64,000 bases of DNA, taken from positions 19,012,698 through 19,076,697 of the forward strand of contig NC_057919.1 in NCBI RefSeq assembly GCF_018873765.1, given 5' to 3'. Source of the stretch: Telopea speciosissima (taxonomy: Eukaryota; Streptophyta; Magnoliopsida; Proteales; Proteaceae). This document shows, piece by piece, positions 48,101 through 60,054 of the stretch; the first letter of the stretch is position 1; each line of letters begins with the position of its first letter. The notes below the pieces were generated by a model. It saw only the letters and a list, made by a program, of their open reading frames with translations. It was not told the origin of the DNA and did not search any database. A program made the position numbers and the translations under genes.

Positions 48101-49972
48101 CTCATAATTGGGCTTATAGAATGGGTCTTTTACAACAGAAAGTCCAAAATACTTAGCCCAGTGACCCATAAATAAATCCATTCAGGACCTAAAATTGAGT
48201 GAACTTGAATCAATCTTGAATCGCAGGGGTTGGTTTGAACCAGGTGAACCAAACTGCAGGAAAAAATTTTCCTTCCTCTTCTTTCTGCTGAAAATCTACA
48301 TCACAAAGTTAATGATTCCTAATAAAATGGTTTTAACTTCCTTCAGTATGGAACATGCTACAGCTGAGTTGTCATTACTCCTGTTTCTCAAGTCTGATGG
48401 CATTTTTATTTAAAAGCAGGGCCTCTTGCCAACTCTTATAAGAGTTATAAAAGTCCTCTCTAAACGAATGCTATTCTTTATTTGTCTAAAGAGATAACAT
48501 GTGTTCACTTTTCTCTCATTTATTTGGGTACATTATGGAAAACTTCCCCTCTTTTTTGGGGAGGAAACATTCTTTACGTTGAAAGCACATTCAAGACTGA
48601 AATTATCAGACATGCAGACTGCACCTCTTTTCATTGTTTTTAAGTTCATTCATTGGACAGGTTGGGTCAAGATCTGAGGCAAGTGGAATTGCCAAAGCTG
48701 GAGCAAAAATGGTGATGGCAGTTTCCTGTGCAAAGGTTAGACTCGACCTTTTCTTTATGTTCATTTGATAATGGTTTCGCTTCTCTACACTCAGAACTGT
48801 CAAGTGGTCAGGTTCAGGGCAGGTCGTCCCCTTCACCAAACCTCTTCCCTGTGAAATCCTCAAGAAATCTACTGATCTATACAGTCAGGGCAGGGACTTG
48901 TAGGTTAAGCCACTTTCGGGAGGGCGCTAAGGGCTTTTGCACACCAAACCACTACCAAATCTGTTGAGGGTTATATCCAAACAATTGGGGCAAGGCAAGG
49001 CAGGTCTTGGGTTTGACCCACCCTGTTGCTATCCCTGTCTTTAGTGTTAGGCATTAGTAAATCATAGTTTTGTTTTGGGACTCTTTGCTTTGAGCACAGA
49101 TACTTTGTTCTGGAATCTGAAGAGAGTTCAATTTTTCCTATTTTTTCTTCTTTCCCCGTTTGGGATGTTCTGTCGTATTGCTTGAGCTCTGTTGAATATA
49201 TGTTTTTATGCACCCAATTTTTTTTATACGACCATTTTTGTTCTAATGGAGAGTATTCATTGGAAGGTACAGAATTAGTCCTTGATATTGACAGTCGTGT
49301 ATGTTCTAAACGTAAGTGTAAAACATCTTTGCTGCTAATTTAGTTGTTCAGTTGAATTTCATGTACCTTCTGTTGGCTTGTTCAGGTCCCTAAAATAACG
49401 ATCCTCATTGGTGGAAGTTTTGGTGCTGGTAATTATGGAATGTGTGGGCGTGCATATAGTCCTAATTTCTTGTTCCTTTGGCCAACTGCCAGAATATCTG
49501 TGATGGGTGGCCCCCAGGTAGCTCCATTACTCAATCCAGAACATTTTTGTATCAATTCTTGAGTGTGATGCAAGACCATCACACTTTCCCAAATATTATT
49601 TACGGATTTTCAATTTTTTGGGGTCAATCTGAAGGCTGCTGGTGTGCTGGCTCAAATTGAAAAGAGCAACAAGAAAAGGCAAGGAATTGAGGTAAACTCT
49701 TTGAGAAGTTATAAGTTACAATATTTTATATGTGACCAAATATTAACAAGGCAATTCATCTGTATCAGTGGGATCAAGAAGAAGAGGAGAAATTCAAGGC
49801 CAGAGTTGTGGAAGCGTATGAGAAAGAAGGAAGTCCTTACTACTCCACTGCAAGACTCTGGGATGATGGTATAATTGATCCTGCAGACACAAGGAAAGTT
49901 CTAGGTCTCTGCCTCTCTGCTTCCACGAAACTTGTCCCTGAAGAGACAAAGTATGGTGTATTCAGAATGTAA
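39161..49972 (+). CDS. MCCB: 3-methylcrotonyl-CoA carboxylase beta subunit, mitochondrial, 10 exons
   Basis: Carboxyltransferase subunit of the biotin-dependent enzyme that converts 3-methylcrotonyl-CoA to 3-methylglutaconyl-CoA in leucine breakdown; partner of the biotinylated MCCA. Exons: 39161-39361, 39455-39574, 40532-40966, 41104-41194, 46580-46812, 46896-47060, 48661-48735, 49386-49517, 49635-49691, 49769-49972; GT..AG borders, 570 codons, near the usual 580 or so. The N terminus [20 protein letters not shown] is a basic, serine-rich mitochondrial presequence. Carboxyltransferase motifs: [36 protein letters not shown] (about 218-233), [56 protein letters not shown] (about 449-464) and the C terminus ETKYGVFRM. 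Intron 4 is 5.4 kb of nested repeats and intron 6 holds an Au SINE. The frame is intact, so probably functional. Confidence 0.96.
41611..42503. mobile_element. 893-bp non-autonomous hAT element, MCCB intron 4
   Basis: Inverted termini CATGGTTTGAGAACTCG and the complement of CGAGTTCTTGTTCCATG are flanked by a perfect 8-bp target-site duplication GTCTTAGG (41603-41610 and 42504-42511). CCGAGATCTCGG words recur near both ends. Inner blocks TTTAAGTAAATGTTTTTATA and a complementary copy near 42290-42330 form a second inverted pair. It has inserted into DNA resembling an LTR (TTAGTCTTAGG... continuing with CTTAGTCTTGTCC). Confidence 0.88.
42699..43546. repeat. 425-bp tandem duplication, MCCB intron 4
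   Basis: The block beginning AAGGTTCTGTCACAGTAATA occurs at 42699 and again at 43124 (period 425) and ends with GGTTGTTAGATTGGTCCAAT before both joints. Only a handful of substitutions separate the copies (for example AGATAGTCCC against AGATGGTCCC), so the duplication is young. The upstream sequence 42511-42660 (TATAAATAAAGG, later CT-rich) is LTR-like, so the unit may be retrotransposon-derived. No protein motif was recognised. Confidence 0.93.
44434..45936 (+). mobile_element. LTR-retrotransposon remnant, MCCB intron 4
   Basis: A block ending GGGATAAACGGTTGTAACA (about 44434-44498) is followed by TGGTTTCAGAGCC, close to the initiator-methionine tRNA primer-binding site TGGTATCAGAGC. A second copy of the block (GATATACATTGTGGTGGCCC... 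GCGGTTGTAGCAA) lies at about 45856-45936. Between them is another LTR-like stretch with TTTATAAGCC, AATAAAGAATG and CGGTTAGATTGTC words. No gag or pol coding was seen. Likely two decayed LTR ends plus a nested insertion. Limits are approximate. Confidence 0.45.
47442..47618 (-). mobile_element. Au-type SINE in MCCB intron 6
   Basis: Minus-strand Au SINE: the complement reads GGTGGACCTTGGTACAACGG, GGTTGCTCCATTGTGACC, GGTCACGGGTTTGAGTCTC (B box), GGGGGTAAGGCTGTG, and ends GGTACGCCC with a T-run. A perfect 19-bp target-site duplication, TTTTCCTGCTTTCAAATGA, is at 47423-47441 and 47619-47637, so the insertion is well preserved. Confidence 0.95.
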
Positions 49973-50225
49973 GTGCTCACTATAGCAGTATATTTTTTCA
50001 GACACAAGCACTACTAGCAGCAGTGGGTTCACCGGATGGTTCAAACAGGTAACTAGGAAACAAGGCTCTTCCAGTCTCTGTTGGAATGATTTAATAAGAA
50101 ACATGTTTCTCTTTTTTTTTTTGGTAAAATAAGAAGCATGTGTCACCTAAATGGACAAGTCAAGACTATCTAAGACAGAATATCAACAAATGTGCTCCTA
50201 TATACCAATATAGGCTTCCATAAGT

Positions 50226-50394
50226 AAAAGAGCAACCCAGTGCATGAGGCTCCTGCTATTGCAGGGGGTCTGGGAGGGGCAAATGTACACCGCCGTACCC
50301 GCTGCTTCGCAGGATAGGTTGTTTCCAAGTTTTGAACCCACAACAAACAGGTTGCAATAACACAACGTAACCATTGCACCAAGGCTCGCCTCAC
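50226..50394 (-). mobile_element. Au-type SINE downstream of MCCB
   Basis: Minus-strand, more diverged copy of the same family (CAACCCAGTGCATGAGGCTC, then CCATTGCACCAAGGC at the head end). 17-bp flanking repeats, TATAGGCTTCCATAAGT (50209-50225) and TATAGACTTCCATAAGT (50395-50411), differ at one base. Confidence 0.92.
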
Positions 50395-50536
50395 TATAGA
50401 CTTCCATAAGTGATGCCTGTAAATAATTATTGCTCAGGGAGTTGGCATTACTTCTGTTTTTCTTTTTGTTTGAAACTCATGGCTGGGGGCTAACCGCAAA
50501 GCTGGTGTTTGGCATCCCACACTGCACTATCCTTCT

Positions 50537-51060
50537 TTTTTTTTTTTTTTTTGGATAGAAGGAAACAAAAAAATAGTTAATTGATCAGAAATACACCATC
50601 ATCCTGAGATAGAGAATCACACTGATCTCTCATGGCTACGAAAGCAAAATATTGCAAAAATGATAAAATGTTGGTATCAGTCAGTTCTTTGAACAGAATT
50701 CCAATGGAGCGAGTGGAAATATATAAGAGTAAAGGTATAAGAAGCCATGGCCAAGGTATCGTGTCTGGCGAAGGAAGAAGATTAAGAACTTCTTTGTTGG
50801 CACTCCAAATCTCTTTGATCTTGAACTTCAGTCGGAGAGCATGATTCAAGACCTTAGTGATGCTTGTGATATTGGCTTCCAAAAGCTGTCCTGGATCAAG
50901 AAAACAGTCATTCCACATAGCCCAATCCTTACCCATATGCTTCATTGCTTCTGAATTTATTGTCCCTACCAAGCGACCATCACAGGACAGGACCAGGGAA
51001 TGTTTATAGGTTTTAGATATGATTTGAGGGTAACTGGTTGGAATTTTAAATATCAAAGAT
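50537..51060 (-). mobile_element. L1-type LINE 3' fragment with RNase H-like remnant
   Basis: The minus-strand open stretch 51056-50577 contains MKHMGKDWAMWNDCF, LLEANITSITKVLNHALRLK, IKEIWSANKEVLNLL and PWPWLLIPLL. This resembles the RNase H-like domain after the reverse transcriptase of plant L1 LINEs: an E-A-rich helix, then W-S-x-N/D-x-K-E and PW. The plus-strand T-run at 50535-50552 would be its poly(A) tail, consistent with this orientation. A captured host gene fragment is the alternative. No target-site duplication was found. Confidence 0.5.
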
Positions 51061-51659
51061 CTGGCGGCAAGCCACAGTGGGTAAAGGGTTTGTATCAGTG
51101 ATGATCTGGTAACTACGGTGTTTATAGGTTAATGGGATTAATTTGCTTTGATGATCTTGCATCCCATTGCATGTATAGATAAATGATCAGATTCCACGGG
51201 ATAAATCATTGCCAATCTCTTAACAGGGGAACAACAACAACAACAATAATAGTAATAATAACCGCTTGCCCCAGCACGGGGCCAATGAGAGTGTGCACAG
51301 AGGCATTGTTTGGATGATGAGATTTTCAATATCACTGGAGCTAAATGGTCTTTAGCGTGCACCTGTGTCTGGGTGCAGTAACCACATGAACAGTTAGTGT
51401 TCTTTTGTCCATTATGTTTCTTTCCTTCAGAATCTAATCCATAGACTTTCTATACTTCATTAAATAGTTGAAGAAAACCGTAAGCGAGTGCAGACGGTGA
51501 AGAATAGGGCAAACATTCCAGCAAGGGGCAAAATATAGACATACAATGGTTTTGATATTGGCATTAGTAAGAAAAGAAATTGTACCTACAATTGAATCTT
51601 TCCTAAACTCAGATGGGATCTAATTTCTGATTTTGTAGTTCTAGTGCTCGAAGAATTAC

Positions 51660-52260
51660 TCGACAAGCTCCCACTCATGAGAGATATTCAACACACGATT
51701 GATCTAGTGTTGGGGTTAGCATTGTTTAATCTTTTCACTTACAGTCTTAGCCCAACTGAGCATGCCGAGCTCAAGAGAAAAGTTGACAAGCTATTAAGGA
51801 AATGATTCATTCAAGAGAGTAGGAGCCCATGGACTGTTCCAGCCTTAATCACTTCGAACGAAGAAAAATGGATTATGGTGTATGTGCATTGATAGACAGG
51901 AGAAATAAAATCGCCATCACGTATAGGTTCCCTATCCTTCTACTTGATGAAATGATTGACATACTGATGCGCGCGACAATCTTTTCTAAGATAGATCTTA
52001 AGAGTGGCTACCATAAAAAATGTACCCGTCCATGTGATGAGTAGAAGATGACTTTCAAAATAAAGGATGTACTGTACGAGTGGAAGGTCATGTCTTTTAA
52101 TCTTACTAATGTACTTAGCACATTTATGAGGGTTATGGCACAGGTACTTCATCCCTTTATTGGCAAGTTCATTGTTGTTTACTTTGATGACGTGTTGATT
52201 TATAGTAAAGTAAAAGCAGAACACTTAGACCACTTGAGGCATGTGATGCGAATTCAACAA
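51660..52260 (+). mobile_element. Ty3/gypsy reverse-transcriptase fragment
   Basis: Broken plus-strand RT: LPLMRDIQHTIDL, then [61 protein letters not shown] and [12 protein letters not shown]. At least three frameshifts or stops. It ends about 35 bases from the OBL1 stop codon, in antisense orientation, so it may form part of the OBL1 3' UTR. No LTRs were recognised around it. Confidence 0.88.
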
Positions 52261-52294
52261 GTCGAAAAACTCTCTACATCAACCTCAAAAAGTA

Positions 52295-52641
52295 TTAATT
52301 CATGTTACCCAGGATTATCTTCCTTGGTTTTATTGCGTCGTCTTGGAGTTGGAGGGATGGAAATGAGGAACCCAATCTGGTGCAGTTTACATAATCTTGA
52401 GTTGAATGAGCTGATAATCCTGGGATTACCAATCCAATAACCCTAAACATTCTCAAACTCCATCCTTCTGCATAATCTGGGCCCTTCATGTATGGAATTA
52501 TGAAGCTTCTAATCAGCTCCCACATTGCATTTAAGTACTTGGCAATTCCCTCCAATATAAAGAAGTAATTCTTGTTTGGTTCCTCTTGCACAATCTGTTT
52601 TACAAGAAACACAATAAATAGTTTCAAATGATCAGAGAGAG

Positions 52642-52678
<37 letters not shown>

Positions 52679-55600
52679 CCTTGGCTTCATAGATGCTATT
52701 ATAATAGATGCATGTCCCAAAGTGCTTAAACAAGAGAGTAGAGTCATCATAAGGTAACCTAGGAACCATGTCATTACAATAGACAAGCCTTGCATATCTC
52801 ACACCATACACCTTCAATTGTTTCTTCATATATTCTCCAAGCTTCTGATCTCCTACTCTAGGTTGCCCAAATGTATAAACTCCTTCTAACCTCTCCAATA
52901 TCCATGATTCCTCATGTAATGACAATATCAATGGGAAAAGAATAGCTAGTGCACCCCCCAAGCTATGTCCAGTCACAATAAATTTTGCTTTCTTGTTCTT
53001 TCCCAGCATGTCTCTCAGCATTTCCCTGATTGCATAATAAGCAACAGGGGAATGGTTCTCCCCTTGTTCTAGCTCCTTTGGCCATCCTAGATTTTTTTGT
53101 AGCCCTAAAGCTTTCATGAAGCCACCATGGATCTTACCCAAACCTGGGAGCTCATACCAGGAGATATCAACATCAGTAATCCAATCATTTGCATTGAATG
53201 GTTCAGTTCCTCTAAAAGCCACTACAATAATTTCTGGGTTAGCCTCTTCATCTTGGAACATGAAAGCCTGTGTTGTCTTTTTTTGTTGATAATCTGCATT
53301 CAACATTGAATGAATTATAATTGATCAACTTGAGTAATACAATTAAGGGTGTCAAAACCTAGCTCGAATCGAACCGATCTTTATAGAACTAGCTTTGGGC
53401 TGGGGTATTGCACATCTGAAATCAAACCGAAACGATTTAGCCCGAAACTGAAACCGAGTTGAAAAAACCAGCTTGAAACCGATATAACCCAATACCCAAA
53501 ACTCATTAAAAACATATAGTTACCATGTGGGAGAAAGAATGCTACCTGGTCACGTGTGGCCCTTGCTCCCAGACACAAGGCCGCCCAAAATGACAGCTAC
53601 GCCCATGAAAAGGTGGAAATCTCTGAGGGTGCGACGGTCATTTTACATGGCCCCATGTCTGAGTGCAGGGGCCATGCGCCACACGCTACCAGGTAGCATT
53701 CTTTTTCCTTTACCATAATTATGCATACATAGATATATGTCAAACCGAATCCAAATCGGAGCAAAACTGAAACCAACTCGATAAGAACCCAAAACTAAAC
53801 CAAATCGAAACCAAAACTTTCCTTCTTGGTTTGGTTTCGGATTCACTCTTGCTACACCGAAACAGATTCAGCATGGCCCAAACCGATCGATTGACACCCC
53901 TAGGATCTAGATACAATGAAAGATCATGGCAATTGATTGAAATAAAGTACTATATAAGCTTCTTACCATTCCAAAAATTGTAGAAGCCTAAGAACTTCAT
54001 CTGCATTAAAACACAAAATTCTGTTAATCCCCCCCCCCCCCAAAAAAAAAAAAAAAAAAAAAAAACTCACAAAGATTCTATTTTTTTTATTAATAATCTA
54101 AGTAAATCTGAAAAGTTAAAAGAAACAAACATTTTTCATAAAATTTGATGATGAGGATGGGGTAAAAGGTAATTAAATTGGTAGTATGTACCTTCCAGTG
54201 ATTTGTGACGACGTTGTGCACAAAGGCTTTGTTCTCATAGACAAGTTTAGAGGCCATCATAGAGAGTGCCCCGTAATATCTGCTGTCTCCATGTTTGATG
54301 TTCTTGTCTAATTCCACTCTTCTATCCAAATTTCCAATTATTGACGTGTAAGTGGCTGATGAATTATCAAGATGCATCACAACATTTCCTGCAACACCAT
54401 TAGCTAGCCCTTAATTTTTTTTTTTTTAAATATTCCTTGTAGGTTAACTTACTATCCATCACGAATTGCTACACACTTTGATAAATGTGGGAAAAACCAT
54501 ACATCTTTCACTAGTTTTTTTTTTTTTTTTGTGGAGAGGGGGAGGAGTTCGGTTCCTCTGCACGTACCAATAGGTGAACGTACATGTGAGAGCCAACCAC
54601 GTCTGTCCTATTTTTGCCATTTACAAGGGGGAGGAGGGGTTTTTATGGAAACAAAATTAAAGTGTTATGGGCTCTAAGATGTACGTTCACCTATTGGTAT
54701 GTGCAGATGATTCATTCTTGGGGGGGGGGGGGGGATGCTCATTAATGAAGTTTTTTCCCAAAAAAAGCAAGGGAGTGGCTTGATAGTCGCTTGCAGTATA
54801 GTTGGAAAACTGGGTTATGACAGGGGTGAGTCGCCCGAGTAGAGTCAAAATTTTGGAAAATCTGACCAAGAGTTGTGTAGACTAGGTTAGGGTAAAAAAT
54901 AACGAGACTGGGTCATAAATCGTCTGAATCAAATAAGATTCGGAATTTTAACCTGAGTTATGACATACTCGACTAGTTTAGTCATTTTTTAAAAAACCAT
55001 AAAACCGGTTCGCTTACAATTTGAGTTAAGTAAAATAGTAAATCCGTAATCTAAAACATTAAGAAACCTTCAACTCTTCGATTCCCTTCTCTTGTTCAAT
55101 GGTATAAACTCAAAATGCATTGATATGTGATTCATTATTTTTTCTGTATTTTTTGTATTATTTTTTACTAATTTATACATATTTATTGTATTAAAAATTA
55201 AAAAAACATGACTTACCTTGACAAAGCCGAGTCACCAAGTTTTTTGAAAGACGAGTCAAGTCAGAAAACCTGATTTTTCAACTATGATGCAACACAAGAG
55301 AGGGAGGAGAGAGTAAATATGAGTATAAAGTGAGGATCTAACTCCTCTCAAACACAAACAGGGGTGGACCCCATCCGGGTAGGGTGTTCAGGTAGGGGGT
55401 AGGACAAAGGATTCTCGATGATGGTGATGTAGGGAGCTCCATGATTAATCAACACCTAAGCACTTCTATAAGACTTTTTTTGTTGGAAGGTCTAATTCAA
55501 AGCCTAAGGTATTAGGTGGATTGGGAGAGCTCCTCAAATATACATAGACAACAAAGATCTAAACAAATCGATGTGGGACTATAACTATAACTTCTAGAGT

Positions 55601-57178
55601 CCCTCACGAGTGGGGTAGAATGAGAAATCGTCCTACATGTGGAAAACACACATGAAAGAAAGAACCAAGGAACCATGGGATTCGGTCGATCCTTTCATTA
55701 AGATATCTGGTCAAACTTAACAAATATAATTCTTTTTTTTTAACAAATGGTCAAATTAGGGTATACCATCCTTAAAGGGATTTAGACAAGTTTCATTTTA
55801 AAACATACTCAAAGATGATAAGTATGTGATATATATATTTTTTAATCCGAATATTATTTGGGACACGCGTTGGCTGAAGGAAATGGTTAACTCATTGTGT
55901 GATTTAGCAACGGATGCATAGATTCTTTGAGATGAATTTTGGGAATCACGAGTTTAGGGTGTGGAATGGATTCAAATCGGACTGTGCATCTTACTTGTGT
56001 ATTGGATTTTCATCCTCCCAAGTGGAATAGCCACCATCCTATACACTTTAAGAGTACATTAAGATGTGGACCACACTTGAGAGGATGAAAATCTGAGAAA
56101 ATTCATTATTCCTTTTCCAAAAGGGTAAACTTAGATCAAACCAGCTTCAAAGCTTTTGCCCTCTAATTGACTTGAATTCTCTTTTCTTTTACTCTTTTTT
56201 TTTTTTATATAAATTCTTTTTCATTGGATTGCCCTTATTTATGCTTTTGTGTACACACCCATTGGTCCTGCGCTGGTGCAAGGGCCATGCTGCCTGTCAA
56301 GGAACCCTCTCCCAATTTTCACATATTACCCCTCAAGTTTTAATGTTATCCACAAGGAACTAAGGAAGAAGAAAATTAAAACAAAAAAAAAAAAAAAAAA
56401 AATTCTGTATAAAGAAATTGTGAAGGGGAAGTGCAACGGGCAAGGGTATCTCAGTAAATATACTAACGATAAAGTAATAGAGAACTTTTCCGTGGCTTGT
56501 AATTTTTTCTTGCTTCTATCAAGCAACTTTTCGAGTCTCTCTTTTCTTCTAAGTCTGGTTCTTAATTGATGAGCAATATTTGAACCAGTTGGGCTGACAT
56601 CTTAACTGATCTGTTCAACAATCTCAGAGAATGATTCATCATCATCTGGGTATCTGAGATTAGGTCAAGAACTGATCAACTAGCCGATCAAGATCAGGTA
56701 TTCAGGTCTGAGGTTTAAAACAACACTCATTCACTCCCATGCCCAGAGAAGCACTAAAATGAAATTTTAAAGGTTAATTTCTCTTATTAATGTTTCTTCA
56801 ACCATGAGAAGCAGAAACTTAAAAAGTAAAGTAGTGTAAACAAGGATATGAAGACAAACCTGAAATGAAATTGAACAAAAGTTTGGTGAAACTGTCATTA
56901 CAAGACAGAAGGTTCAGCCACTGCTCTAACATTGAACCAATCCAAGACATGGGTTTTGCTGATAAGAGGAGAATCTTTTGTGAGAGAAGAGAAATAAAGA
57001 TGAGCCATCGAAGTTGTTGATGATGATCATCGGCTAGTTTAGTGCCTTCCTGACATTTTAGAAATCTTTTTTTGATTTCTAAGTTACTGGCAAATAAGAG
57101 GTGGAAGAGATCAAAGAAACTTGCTTCTTCTGGCTTCAAGATAAGATAGTTTTCACAGAATCCATCATTGAATGCCAT
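52295..57178 (-). CDS. OBL1: OBL1-type class 3 triacylglycerol lipase, 5 exons
   Basis: Lipase_3 family enzyme related to the oil-body lipases, which release fatty acids from triacylglycerol on lipid droplets in seeds, pollen and pollen tubes. Exons (minus): 57178-56860, 54388-54192, 54000-53967, 53293-52680, 52594-52295; GT..AG, in phase, 487 codons. The ATG at 57178 lies in CCATGG. The N-terminal part reads [20 protein letters not shown], followed by a hydrophobic [14 protein letters not shown] membrane or droplet-binding stretch. [16 protein letters not shown] is a family signature. The nucleophile elbow GHSLGG has Ser about 294; the likely triad partners are Asp about 358 in CNDMVPRLP and His about 451 in [10 protein letters not shown]. 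All triad residues are present. MITEs fill introns 1 and 3. Confidence 0.93.
52646..52674. repeat. (GA)n microsatellite at an OBL1 splice donor
   Basis: About 15 GA units on the plus strand, a (TC)n run on the OBL1 sense strand, starting only a few bases inside the 85-bp intron 4, right after the GTAAAT donor. Confidence 0.93.
53344..53902. mobile_element. hAT-like MITE with TARGGGTGTCAA termini, OBL1 intron 3
   Basis: Left end TAAGGGTGTCAA and right end TTGACACCCCTA are inverted repeats. The interior has the GAATCGAACCGA / AACCAAATCGAAACC words shared with the element at 21544-22228. A second element (53527-53709) is nested in it. No matching target-site duplication remains. Confidence 0.75.
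53527..53709. mobile_element. 183-bp foldback element nested in the MITE of OBL1 intron 3
   Basis: Arms AAAGAATGCTACCTGG and its complement CCAGGTAGCATTCTTT are the outer part of a longer imperfect inverted repeat (GTGTGGCCC.../...GCCACACGC). Flanking 7-bp direct repeats TTACCAT at 53520-53526 and 53710-53716 suggest a target-site duplication. GC-rich, unlike its host. Confidence 0.8.
54557..54707. mobile_element. 151-bp inverted-repeat element, OBL1 intron 1
   Basis: 29-bp terminal inverted repeats (TCTGCACGTACCAATAGGTG at the left, with the complement at the right) differ at one base, at 54557-54585 and 54679-54707. The interior holds GGGGGAGGAGGGG. No target-site duplication was seen. Superfamily unknown. 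Confidence 0.8.
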
Positions 57179-60046
57179 GGACAGACCAGAACGATAGAGA
57201 GCAAAAAACAAAAAAGGAGCAAGGCAGAAGAAGATGATGATGAAGAAGAAGAAGAAGAGGTGGATATATATATGATGGTTATGGTTCGGACTTCAATGTC
57301 CACTTTCCTTAAGGCATCATTAAACTAAGGTTTTGTCTTCATATTTGAAGTGTAAACTTCATTGTCGCTCTCTCTCTCTCTTCTAAAAAATGTTACGCGT
57401 AAATGAGAGATAATTGTACTCAGTCCATGTTGGTTTACCTGCTGCAAAACGTGAATTAATGTAGATCAGTAGATGGGCCCCATAATTGGCTTGGTAATGA
57501 CTTTTTTTTTTTTTTGGGGGGGGTGGGGGGTGTTGTTTAGTCTGTGAATTTGGTACAGGAGGAGACATATTTTAGGGGCAACAAAATGCTTCCTTGTCAC
57601 GTTGCACTTATACCAGTATAGGGCCAATGAGAGCATGTGTAGGGGCATCAACATGAATATGATTTTTTATTTCATGGGTGTAGGGGAAAATTATCACCTC
57701 AATGTGCATGCCTGTCAATTTCCTCAATTCCCTCTAATAGAGGAAGGTGGACCATACCCGGGCAGTGTGTTTGGGCAGGGGGTATGGTGGTCATTTTTAC
57801 CCCCTATTAGATGGAATTGAGGGGCAGGTAAATTGAGGGGATAAAGATCAGGGTGTGGGTGGTGATTTCACAAGCTCCTGTTTCTGGGGTGTAGGAATCA
57901 TGCAACCAGACACCGTTCTTTTGTTGGGGGTTACATGTCTTATATATATTCCGTCCCTTCTTTAAGGTTATTAATTCCAAAGGGTCGTTAAGAGGCTGAG
58001 GTCCTCGACAAACTAGTGGGTTCATGCGGGGATTCGGGAGCAACAATTATTTCTGAGGAATTTTTTTATGGTTATATGGGTATTTCGATGAATTATTTTT
58101 ATAGAGTTTCGTTAACGCAAGGTTTTTTCTTTGTAATCAATCAGAGAGAGGTGTGAGGACAAGCGACTGTAACCCTATTCCCCATTGATAGTGAAGCATA
58201 TCTCATCTAACCATGGATGTAGGCACTCTTGTCAAACCACGCATGTAAATCCTTATGTTCAATTGTGCGATTGTTTGTTTTTAATTTCCATTCTTTTCTG
58301 CATCATTATAGATTCGTGATTTTCTACACGCGAATGTGTGTAAGTCCAGTCAAACATGACTTTTAAATGCATTCTTTTTCCCATATTTTAGATACAGAAA
58401 AATTAAATATAATATCCAGGATGTAGAAAGGTAGTTTGAGTCCCATTAGCTTGTTAATGACTTTTTGGGGTGTCTAATTAAGTCTATGAAGCAACAATAC
58501 TACAATTGGTAGTTATAATTACCTTACCCATAAGGCATCAATAAGATACATAAACAGAACTTTGTTCATATTTTAATGTGTAAATGTAGTTAAATAAATA
58601 CCATTAATTTCATGTTACACGTAAAAGGGTTCATTGAAATGTTTAATTATATCTTAATGATGGTTTCATTACTAAACCAGAGCCCATCATGAGAGCCCAT
58701 TGGACCTAGTAAATATCTGTTTTTTTTTGTTTCTTTGACCAACTGGAATAACACGAGAGGCACATGGAAACTTTATCACAGTTTTTATTCAAAATTAAGT
58801 ACTTAGTTGCTAAATCCAAACTAATTAAATAAGGTAGTTGAGCTGAGGTCTTATTGGAATGGGTGACTCAGGATGTCAAGGCTGTGAAGTAGAAGCAATA
58901 CTGCAATTGGGTAACCAAAGATACCTCCTCCTATCCTCAATGTCTTGACGCAAGAAAGTGAAGAAACATTCACAGAAAAGAAAAGAAAAAAGGCTCAAAG
59001 AAAGGAAAGGGAGTAGATACTATAAATGAATTAGATATGACTTATCTACCAAGGCTTGCATTATCCATCTCTCTCTTTCTCTCTCTTTCTCTCTTTTTGC
59101 CCAAAAAGGAAATAGAAGACCCTTTACACTTTCCCTACTCTTTCCTTTTCCTCAAAACAAACACATATGGCAAAAAAGGAGATGGTGTGCCGTGCATGCA
59201 TGGATTCTAGGTGCCCTTAGTAAGAAAAATTTTGTGGGAAAAAAATTGGCTGTAACTCGGGTTGCAGACATGCTTATGATGCCTCCAATCGTACGCGTAA
59301 ACTTGGAATAATCCCTTTTTTTCTTTGGGTTCACAAATACCCTCTTAGGTTTTAGTATCTTCCATAATACCCTTATGGATTTCAAATCGATGCTTACAAT
59401 TGGGACAGCAGAAACATAACTGCAGAAGGGCAGCAGCCAATAACTTCTCATTATTTTCCTATTATTATAAATGCGTCTACCTTTAGTTCTTCTCATGATG
59501 GAAACGATAGAAGATTGGTGGTTATAAGCTTTTGTGCTAATGGTTATTCCCTGATATTATTTGACTGAACTGTAAGCCCATGGATTGGGCTTGCATGAAG
59601 TGCTCTCAGAAGTTGCTATAACCAAAACTAGAGTCATTATTATTTTCTCTCTCTGTTTGTAGGAGGTTTGAAATGAAGGTTATTGGTGAAGGAATTCCTC
59701 CTTCACCTTGGCTTGAGGAAAATTATCTCTTAACTTTTTTTTATGGGAAAAAGAATATTGTCTAATCGCGTAGCCCTTATGCCCAAATACATGAACATGC
59801 GAAATTACCACCCTCGCCACATGTGAAAAAAAGGTCCCATCCATGTATATGGTCCTAATTAGCACTATCTCATTGGCACTATACTGATTCAGGGATACAT
59901 GATGAGGTAACGATCTCTAATACCTTGAAGCGTGCGCACACACGCACACAAGTTTGAATCCATTACCATCCCTAATTTGTTTTAAGAAAGCAAATAGTTG
60001 GACTAACATTTTAGTCCCACATTGCTCATTTAGTATAAATCGTTGC
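57179..60046. other. intergenic region upstream of OBL1
   Basis: The OBL1 promoter and 5' UTR lie next to 57179, which has a GAA/GAT-rich run at 57224-57262. CT microsatellites occur at 57367-57382 and 59068-59095. A T-run/G-run pair lies at 57502-57530. No gene or transposon was recognised in the rest. Confidence 0.4.
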
Positions 60047-60054
60047 ATCATCAT

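Noticed and set aside
57179-57211. Upstream extension of OBL1 (MFFALYRSGLS)
   Set aside because: It begins with TTG; the ATG at 57178 in CCATGG fits family N termini.
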